DNA of 64,000 bases, from positions 1 through 64,000 of the forward strand of contig JBGAGK010000008.1 in assembly GCA_044226785.1 (NCBI GenBank), in the 5' to 3' direction. The DNA comes from TMP-86 sp039807285. GTDB taxonomy: Bacteria; Pseudomonadota; Gammaproteobacteria; Steroidobacterales; Steroidobacteraceae. Made by a program: the position numbers and the translations under genes. The notes below the pieces were generated by a model. The model worked only from the letters and a program-made list of their open reading frames with translations, ran no database searches and was not told where the DNA came from. Below, one piece after another: positions 59,201 through 64,000 of the stretch (the stretch's first letter is position 1; every line of letters starts with the position of its first letter).

Positions 59201-59340
59201 CGCTGACCAGATCGCGCCTGCTGATCGTGGAAGGCCGGTGGGAAATGGCGGATGGCGTCGGCAACCTGATCGCCTCGCGCCTGCTGGATCGCAGCGCGTG
59301 GCTGGGAGATCTGGATACGCGGTCACGGGATTTCCATTGA
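56269..59340 (+). CDS. dnaE2: Error-prone DNA polymerase DnaE2 (ImuC)
   Basis: A 1023-residue C-family polymerase of the DnaE2 group. It starts MTPPYAELHCLSDFSFQRG, a PHP domain with weakened metal-site residues, and has the palm motif PPDIDIDFEHERR with the catalytic Asp residues near residue 370, then GSAANSAVCFALGV and the late RECLVT-type helices and an OB-fold (GLVTLRQRP). DnaE2 performs lesion bypass in the SOS response and is responsible for induced mutation. ATG 56269 gives the canonical start and overlaps imuB. The stop codon falls inside a strong hairpin. Confidence 0.92.
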   Translation: MTPPYAELHCLSDFSFQRGAASANQLFERARACGYRALAITDECSLAGIVRALEASRRFDLKLIVGTEVTLCDQLKLVLLAQDLEGYQNICRLVTTGRRAAVKGRYHLTRADLADGLPGTFGLWVPGRHIEAGEGRWVRGIFGVRAWIAVELHRDRHDAQRLRELQALGRTLDLPLVAAGDVHMDIRRRRALQDVMTAIRHHLPVAEAGHHLFRNGERHLRKREQLLAIYGEELMNESVRIADRCRFSLEQLRYRYPAEIVPSGHTPASWLRQLTEEGIRWRWPDGVSEKVRAQIEHELVLIRELQYEPYFLTVHDIVKFARGRDILCQGRGSAANSAVCFALGVTEVDPARMDMLMERFISKERNEPPDIDIDFEHERREEVIQYIYARYGRERAALAATVISYRPKSAVRDVARALGLPAVEVDALSRCLDWWHGDSPADARLQEAGFDPHSPLMKRVMGLTGELLHKPRHLSQHVGGFVICDAPLWTLVPVENAAMPERTIIQWDKDDLDTLRLLKVDCLALGMLTCIRKALDLVREHRGRVLAPSSIPAEDPQTYEMIGRADTLGVFQIESRAQMSFLPRMKPVCFHDLVIEVAIIRPGPIQGKMVHPFLRRRQGLEEVCYPSPEIRQIYQRTLGVPLFQEQVMRVAMVAAGYNAGEADELRRSMAAWKRRGNMDLHREKIINGMRARGYTQQFAQETFEQLLGFSGYGFPESHAASFALLTYASCWLKCHEHAAFACALLNSQPMGFYSTSQITQDLRRHGVEVRPVDVLRSDWDGTLEGPDGPAGQPAVRLGMREIRGFPAEAARRIVEVRARGIRQVAQLCRNAQLNRREQALLADAGALASLTGHRHDARWTVAGIEESRPLELEVSESPGSLPAPTVGEDILADYAVLGLTLGAHPVSLLRAHLTRDRCLRSGELRHQRSGSTVRAGGLVTLRQRPATASGTTFLSLEDEDGVFQVIVWKRLGAAQRPALTRSRLLIVEGRWEMADGVGNLIASRLLDRSAWLGDLDTRSRDFH

Positions 59341-59365
59341 CGGAAACGGTGCCGTTCCGTCAATG
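59335..59365. terminator. Hairpin over the dnaE2 stop codon
   Basis: An inverted repeat (cattgacgga / tccgtcaatg, about 14 bp in all with one bulged base and a tiny loop) contains the dnaE2 stop codon and sits between convergent genes. It lacks a T-run on either strand, so it is probably a bidirectional barrier or mRNA 3'-end stabiliser. Confidence 0.5.
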
Positions 59366-59383
59366 AACCGAAAGCCCCCGGCG

Positions 59384-60172
59384 TCAACTGCGATATGACG
59401 TGTCGGCCCGGTCCAGACGCCGCAGGAGCCCTGGCCACACCAGATGGGCGCCGAGCCCGCGCGTGACGGCCTGCGCCTGTGCCTCGATGCCTGCGACCAG
59501 CGCTGCCGGAATCCGCACCAGTTCGCTGCCTCCGCCTGCGGCACGGACCTGGATGGCGCAGGCACTTTCCAGGATGTACATGGCGAGGAACGCATCGGCC
59601 GGTGCAGGCCCCACCGTCAGCAGTCCGTGATTGCGCAGGATCATGAACGTGCGCGGTCCCAGGTCAGCGGCCAGCCGGGGCTTTTCCTCCTCGCGCAGGG
59701 CCACGCCCTCGTAGTCGTGGTAGGCAAGGGACGCAAGCACGAACAGTGACTGCTGGGAAATCGGCAGAAGCCCCTGGCGTTGAGCTGACACTGCCACCCC
59801 ATTCAGGCTGTGGGTGTGCAGTACGCAGTGGGCATCGGGCCGGGCGGCATGGATGGCGCTGTGGATCACGAAACCTGCCGGGTTGATCTCGTAGGGTGAA
59901 TCCATGAGCTTGCGGCCCTGCGGGTCGACCTTGATCAGGGAGGAGGCGGTGATCTCCTCGAACAGCATGCCGTAGGGATTGATCAGGAAGGTGCCGTCCG
60001 CGCCGGGGACCCGGGCCGAGATGTGGGTGAACACCAGGTCGTCCCAGCCGAACATTGCCACCAGCCGGTAGGCTGCGGCGAGCGCCACCCGGCACTCCCA
60101 CTCCGCCACCGACACGAGACTGCGTACATCGGAACCGGAACCTGCATCGCGTTCATGGCTGGTCATGGTCAT
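59384..60172 (-). CDS. Class II aldolase/adducin-family protein
   Basis: A 262-residue protein with the class II aldolase/adducin fold: RLVAMFGWDDLVFTHISAR, FLINPYGMLFEEI, zinc-ligand His residues in CVLHTHSLNGVAVS, and the third His in FMILRNHGLLTVGP. Some members split phosphorylated sugars, but many catabolic-cluster members (as here) act on non-sugar substrates or are unassigned. It lies 9 nt downstream of an aldehyde dehydrogenase, so it may make or use the aldehyde. ATG 60172 has GGGAG nearby. Confidence 0.8.
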   Translation of the reverse strand: MTMTSHERDAGSGSDVRSLVSVAEWECRVALAAAYRLVAMFGWDDLVFTHISARVPGADGTFLINPYGMLFEEITASSLIKVDPQGRKLMDSPYEINPAGFVIHSAIHAARPDAHCVLHTHSLNGVAVSAQRQGLLPISQQSLFVLASLAYHDYEGVALREEEKPRLAADLGPRTFMILRNHGLLTVGPAPADAFLAMYILESACAIQVRAAGGGSELVRIPAALVAGIEAQAQAVTRGLGAHLVWPGLLRRLDRADTSYRS

Positions 60173-60181
60173 GCTCTCCCA

Positions 60182-61558
60182 TCACAGACGTCGCATCCAC
60201 CACAGTTTGGTGGCGTTGTATGGCGGATAGCGCAGCTCGACATCGAAGCGGAAGCTGCGCTTCATCACCGCTTTCATGTGACTGAAGGTCTCGAAGCCGT
60301 ACCAGCCGCCGTAGCGGCCCATGCCGCTGGGCCCGATGCCACCGAAGGGCAGTTGGGGCGAGACCCGGAATACGATGGCGTCGTTGATGCATGCCGAACC
60401 GGCCTGCAGATCTTCGCTCACCTGCCGCTGCAGGGCCCGATCGCGGGTGAAGGCATACAAGGCCAGCGGCGCAGGCCGCTCGCGGACGAACGCGATGGCC
60501 TGCGCTGCGTCCTTCACGCTCAACACCGGCAGGATGGGGCCGAAGATTTCCTCCTGCATCAGCGCGCTGTCCAGGGGCGGATCGACCACGATCGTGGGGG
60601 CCAGGTATCGGGATCCCGGATCGATCTGTCCGCCAACGTGGATCTTCAGTCCGGTGAGACTGGCTTGAAGGCGGGCGAGGTGGCGGGCGTTGACGATTCG
60701 CCCGTAGTCCGCGCTGCGCGAGGGGTCTTCGCCGTAGGACTTGAGGAGCCGCTCCCTCAATGCCGCGAGCAGCGGTTGGCGGGCCGATTCCTCGACCAGT
60801 ACATAGTCCGGTGCAATGCAGGTCTGTCCTGCATTCAGGAATTTGGCCCAGGCGATGCGCGCAGCCGCCACGTCGATGTCCGCATCGGCGGACACGATGC
60901 ACGGACTCTTGCCGCCCAGTTCCAGGGTTACCGGTGTGAGATGACGGGCGGCCGCGCTCATGACGATACGGCCCACGCGCTCATTGCCGGTGTAGAGGAT
61001 GTGATCGAAGCGTTGCTCGAGCAGGCGTGTGGTGACGTCCGCGTCGCCTTCCACCACTGTCACCGCTTCATTGTCCAGGTATTGCGGAAGCAGCGTGGCC
61101 AGCGCCGCCGATGTGCTCGCGGCCACTTCCGAGGGCTTGAGCACGATGGCGTTGCCCGCGGCCAGTGCGGCCACCAGAGGCGAGCCGAGCAGCTCCACCG
61201 GATAATTCCAGGCGCCGATGATCAACACCACGCCTTTCGGGACGGGCTGCACCCGGCTGGACCCCGGCCATACCATCATCGGGGTGCGGGCACGATGGCC
61301 GCGCATCCACCTTTGCAGATGCCGAAGCGCGTAATCCACTTCCTTGAGGACGAAACCGGTCTCGGTATTCACCGCCTCGAACAGGCTCTTGCCCAGGTCG
61401 GCGTTCAGTGCTGCCGCGAGCTCGGACTCGCGCTCGATGAGCAGGCGGCGAAGGGCCTGCAACTGTGCGCGACGCCACTCGAACGAGCGCGTCCGCCCGG
61501 CATCGAAGGTCGCGCGCAGGCGCGCCACCAGATCCTGTGGCGACACGGACGGCGTCAT
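60182..61558 (-). CDS. Class-3-like aldehyde dehydrogenase (coniferyl/fatty aldehyde type)
   Basis: A 458-residue ALDH of the short class 3 type. It shows VVLIIGAWNYPVELLGSPL, IVLKPSEVAASTSAAL, general-base Glu in TLELGGKSPCIV, nucleophile Cys in FLNAGQTCIAPDYVL, and QEEIFGPILPV; all are complete. The C-terminus (YPPYNATKLWWMRRL) resembles that of coniferyl or long-chain aldehyde dehydrogenases and may associate with the membrane. ATG 61558 overlaps the TetR stop (ATGA), so the regulator, dehydrogenase and class II aldolase are one minus-strand operon. Confidence 0.87.
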   Translation of the reverse strand: MTPSVSPQDLVARLRATFDAGRTRSFEWRRAQLQALRRLLIERESELAAALNADLGKSLFEAVNTETGFVLKEVDYALRHLQRWMRGHRARTPMMVWPGSSRVQPVPKGVVLIIGAWNYPVELLGSPLVAALAAGNAIVLKPSEVAASTSAALATLLPQYLDNEAVTVVEGDADVTTRLLEQRFDHILYTGNERVGRIVMSAAARHLTPVTLELGGKSPCIVSADADIDVAAARIAWAKFLNAGQTCIAPDYVLVEESARQPLLAALRERLLKSYGEDPSRSADYGRIVNARHLARLQASLTGLKIHVGGQIDPGSRYLAPTIVVDPPLDSALMQEEIFGPILPVLSVKDAAQAIAFVRERPAPLALYAFTRDRALQRQVSEDLQAGSACINDAIVFRVSPQLPFGGIGPSGMGRYGGWYGFETFSHMKAVMKRSFRFDVELRYPPYNATKLWWMRRL

Positions 61559-62232
61559 CGGCGACTCCGGGTGGCCTGGCCGGCCGGGGCGGCCCTGGGC
61601 GGCAGCTCGGCGCCGAAGGTCATCATCAGCAGGCCGATGGCTGCAGCCTTGGCCAGCCGGACATGAGGTGCGGTCAGTCGCCCGGACTCCATCATCGACA
61701 GGGTCAGCGCCGTATCCACGACCTCGGTGGCGAGAAAGGCCACGCGCAGCTTGCCGGGAACATCGGGCAGAACGAACATCCGCTCGAGCAGTTCCACGAT
61801 GGCCGCGGCACGCGCCCGGTCGGCGATCCGGTCGTGCAACTTGATGTTCGGCGGTGTGTCTCCGCCGATGGCGATCCGGGTGATGACGGGATGGGTGCGG
61901 TGATAACGCACCGCCCGGTCGATCAGGCAGGCGACCACGGCTTGCCAGGAGTTGCGATGACGGGAGGGGATGGGCCTGAGCAATGCCGCATCCTTGGCCG
62001 CACGGTGCCGGTCGAGCAGTGTGAGGACGATCGAATCCAGATCCGGATAGAAGTGGTGGGCAGACCCCACCGGTACCCCGGCGCGCTTGCACACCGCCGC
62101 GTACGTCAACCGGGACAGGGGATGGCGCTCGATCAGTCCGGTGGCGGCGCGCAGCAGGCGCTCGCGGCGATGATCGCCGCGGCGCTGCGTGTGACGGGCC
62201 TTCGGGGCCGGGAGCGGTTTTCGAATCGGCAT
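61555..62232 (-). CDS. TetR-family regulator of the aldehyde dehydrogenase/receptor locus
   Basis: A 225-residue TetR-type regulator: basic N-terminus, then ERLLRAATGLIERHPL and LTYAAVCKRAGVPVGSAHHFYPDLDSIVLTLL as the helix-turn-helix, followed by a ligand domain. It is the first gene of a minus-strand operon and is divergent from a TonB receptor. The perfect inverted repeat at 62268-62289, 35 bp upstream of its start, is a good operator through which it could control both directions. The ligand is unknown. Confidence 0.85.
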   Translation of the reverse strand: MPIRKPLPAPKARHTQRRGDHRRERLLRAATGLIERHPLSRLTYAAVCKRAGVPVGSAHHFYPDLDSIVLTLLDRHRAAKDAALLRPIPSRHRNSWQAVVACLIDRAVRYHRTHPVITRIAIGGDTPPNIKLHDRIADRARAAAIVELLERMFVLPDVPGKLRVAFLATEVVDTALTLSMMESGRLTAPHVRLAKAAAIGLLMMTFGAELPPRAAPAGQATRSRR

Positions 62233-62267
62233 GGGTACCCGGGAACTGGATCATTGCTGCATCCGGA

Positions 62268-62289
62268 AAACTCGGCGACCGCCGAGTTT
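62268..62289. promoter_or_regulatory. Perfect 10-bp inverted repeat, candidate TetR operator
   Basis: AAACTCGGCG and CGCCGAGTTT face each other across 2 bp in the divergent gap between the TetR gene (start 62232) and the TonB receptor (start 62412). Its size and symmetry fit a TetR-family operator. Confidence 0.55.
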
Positions 62290-62330
62290 CAGGTGACAGC
62301 GCGGGAATGATACAGTATAAGGGCACAAGA

Positions 62331-62350
62331 GCGGCAGCAGTTGCTGCCGC
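62331..62350 (+). promoter_or_regulatory. GC-rich hairpin in the TonB receptor leader
   Basis: The 20 bp gcggcagcagttgctgccgc form an 8-bp stem with a 4-nt loop, 62 nt before the receptor start. An AT-rich stretch tgatacagtataa just upstream (62308-62320) may be the promoter -10 region, placing the hairpin at the 5' end of the mRNA. Confidence 0.3.
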
Positions 62351-62411
62351 CGACAGAGCCGCCTTTCCCCGTCCGGGGCAAGGATCAAACAGCGGCCATT
62401 TGGGGGATGCC

Positions 62412-64000
62412 ATGAAACTTCAAGGATTGTTCCTTTCTCTGGCAGGCGCAGGGGCGCTGCTGCCCTGCGGTTCTGCCGTGGTTCTGGCTGCGGATGGGAC
62501 TGCGACCGATGCGAATGTCCTGCAGGAGGTGATCGTGACGGCACAGCGTCGCGAGCAGCGTCTGCAGGACGTGCCGGTCGCCGTGCAGGTGATCACGCAG
62601 GAGCTGATCGAAAAATCGGCTGCCGACAACATCGCGCAGATCGACCGGTTCGTTCCGGGGCTGGTGGTCTCCGGAGACAGCCCCACCCAGCCGCATTTCC
62701 AGCTGCGCGGCATCGGCGCCAGCGACTTCGGCGTCGGTACCGACCCGGCCGTGGGTGTCTACGTGGACGGCGTCTACGCGGCCCGCTCGGGTGCTTCGTT
62801 CCTGGCCTTCAACGACATCGAACGCATCGAGGTGCTGCGCGGGCCGCAGGGCACACTGTTCGGCCGCTCGAGCGCTGCAGGTGCCATCTCGATCGTGACT
62901 CGCAAGCCAGGCGATACGCTGGCGGGAAGCTTCGATGTGCGGCTGGGCAATGAAGGCAAGCGCCGCATGGAGGGCATGGCCAATATTCCGCTCGGCGGCG
63001 GGGTTGCCCTGCGCCTGAACGCGGTCAGCAACGAAGCGGATGGTTACCTGACCGATGCCTTCACCGGGCTCAGTCTGAACCCGGAGAAGAACTGGGCGAC
63101 CCGGGCCGCGTTGCGCTGGGATGTGGACGATGCCACCCAGTTGCTGCTGGCATGGAATCACGATGACGTGAATCAGCGGGCGCGTGTGGCCATCAGCCTG
63201 GATCCGGTGCTTCCTGTGGGCACGCTGCCGCCACCGGTGACGCCCGCAACCGATGGTTCGACCTGGGTCAACCCGTTGACCACACCCATCTACAACGATG
63301 TGGTCGGCAATCGCGAATCGCGCAGGCTCGACGATATCGTGCTGCAGTTCTCGCACCGGTTTGGGCAGGTCGAGTTCCGCTCCACCACCGATTGGCGGCA
63401 ATTCGCCACCGTCAACCGGGAAGACGAGGATGGAACCAACCGCATTGCCACCTATTTTGATACGGCAAACGTCGAGCACAACGCCAACTGGTACCAGGAG
63501 TTCAGGCTGTCGGGCAGGAATGCGCTGCTCGACTGGGTGGCGGGTGCCAGTTATTCCTCCGAGCATGCCCAGCAGCACAGCGACACCGATCTGTATACGG
63601 ACGGCGTCGATACGGTGTTGAGCAATCTCGGGCTGGCACCAGGCGGACTGTTCGGACCCACGAGCGCGGCCCTGGCGTCCTTTGGAATTCCGATCAACCT
63701 GCTGGGTGCGCCGTGGCGCGAGACCATGTACGACGACGGGCGGTTCAAATCCCTGGGCGTGTTCGGTGACATCATCTGGCATCTCACCGGCAGGCTCAAT
63801 CTCACCACGGGTCTGCGCTATTCCCATGATTCGAAGGACTTTGCCTGGGCTGCACCCTACCGGGTTGCTCCGCAGCTGGAGGGTGCGCTGGGCGCGATGG
63901 AGCAGCTGGGCCTGTTCGCCCCGGCCGGTCCGCTGCCGCCTTTGCAGAATTACCAGTTCAACCTGATCTTCGGGTACGGGCAGGGGCCCGGCACGACTTT
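62412..64000 (+). CDS. TonB-dependent receptor, N-terminal part (cut by window end)
   Basis: The first 529 codons of an outer-membrane receptor are visible; the frame is still open at the window edge. It has a signal peptide (MKLQGLFLSLAGAGALLP, cleavage near VVLAAD), then VLQEVIVTAQRREQRLQDVP, plug motifs FQLRGIGASDFGV and IEVLRGPQGTLFGRSSAAG, and the first half of the barrel with SRRLDDIVLQFSHRF-type strands. ATG 62412 lies behind TGGGGGA. It is divergent from the TetR-ALDH-aldolase operon and probably imports the substrate of that pathway. Confidence 0.88.
   Translation, partial: MKLQGLFLSLAGAGALLPCGSAVVLAADGTATDANVLQEVIVTAQRREQRLQDVPVAVQVITQELIEKSAADNIAQIDRFVPGLVVSGDSPTQPHFQLRGIGASDFGVGTDPAVGVYVDGVYAARSGASFLAFNDIERIEVLRGPQGTLFGRSSAAGAISIVTRKPGDTLAGSFDVRLGNEGKRRMEGMANIPLGGGVALRLNAVSNEADGYLTDAFTGLSLNPEKNWATRAALRWDVDDATQLLLAWNHDDVNQRARVAISLDPVLPVGTLPPPVTPATDGSTWVNPLTTPIYNDVVGNRESRRLDDIVLQFSHRFGQVEFRSTTDWRQFATVNREDEDGTNRIATYFDTANVEHNANWYQEFRLSGRNALLDWVAGASYSSEHAQQHSDTDLYTDGVDTVLSNLGLAPGGLFGPTSAALASFGIPINLLGAPWRETMYDDGRFKSLGVFGDIIWHLTGRLNLTTGLRYSHDSKDFAWAAPYRVAPQLEGALGAMEQLGLFAPAGPLPPLQNYQFNLIFGYGQGPGTT

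Noticed and set aside
1..64000. tRNA, rRNA and CRISPR arrays
   Set aside because: No cloverleaf, rRNA-like stretch or regularly spaced repeat was recognised by eye; a covariance-model search would be needed to exclude small RNAs.

Overview
The window is high-GC DNA from a chromosome, very probably of a gammaproteobacterium. The signs are several large catabolic-type TonB-dependent receptors, an imuA-imuB-dnaE2 cassette behind an E. coli-like LexA box, and dense operons with ATGA overlaps. I recognised no rRNA, tRNA or CRISPR array by eye.

Layout. 1-5.7 kb is an accessory edge: the 3' end of an IS91-family transposase, a DUF4160/DUF2442 toxin-antitoxin-like pair with a compact promoter/operator, a MATE transporter remnant, two ribbon-helix-helix antitoxins without toxins, then a sugar-acid module (DUF819 transporter, KDPG aldolase, glycerate kinase) and a second copy of the IS91 terminal sequence. 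5.8-13.7 kb is a minus-strand catabolic cluster led by a TetR regulator (TonB receptor, esterase, amidohydrolase, CapA-like protein, FAD-linked oxidase). 13.9-18.7 kb holds a 5'-truncated P-type ATPase, an aldehyde dehydrogenase and a DDAH-type amidinohydrolase. 18.7-23 kb holds a FIST sensor, a hybrid histidine kinase and a LuxR-type response regulator.

23.1-35.4 kb is a continuous operon for quinohemoprotein amine dehydrogenase: TonB receptor, acyl-CoA synthetase, then qhpG-A-D-C-B-F-E. The gamma-subunit precursor keeps every residue needed for the cysteine tryptophylquinone cofactor and its three thioether crosslinks, and all maturation enzymes are present (radical SAM QhpD, flavin monooxygenase QhpG, protease QhpE, exporter QhpF). 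The two-component genes next door probably replace the usual AraC-type regulator.

35.4-44.9 kb is mostly ordinary housekeeping: exonuclease III, a secreted hydrolase, universal stress protein, EamA exporter, MscS channel, SirB2, enoyl-CoA hydratase, a lipoprotein peptidase and an SRAP protein.

44.9-54.2 kb is the most unusual region, a respiratory cluster. Its heme-copper subunit I closely resembles Thermus ba3 oxidase but has Gln where the crosslinked active-site Tyr belongs. It is followed by CyoE, two SCO proteins, a second subunit-I-like protein that lacks the CuB histidine pair, and a cytochrome b fused to a 2Fe-2S ferredoxin and an NAD(P)H reductase. This looks like an NO-reductase-lineage complex, or an undescribed variant, with its own electron-input arm.

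54.3-59.4 kb is the LexA-controlled mutasome (imuA, imuB, dnaE2). 59.4-64 kb has a class II aldolase, a class-3-like aldehyde dehydrogenase and a TetR regulator, divergent from a TonB receptor cut by the window edge, with a perfect 10-bp inverted repeat between them that is a good TetR operator candidate.
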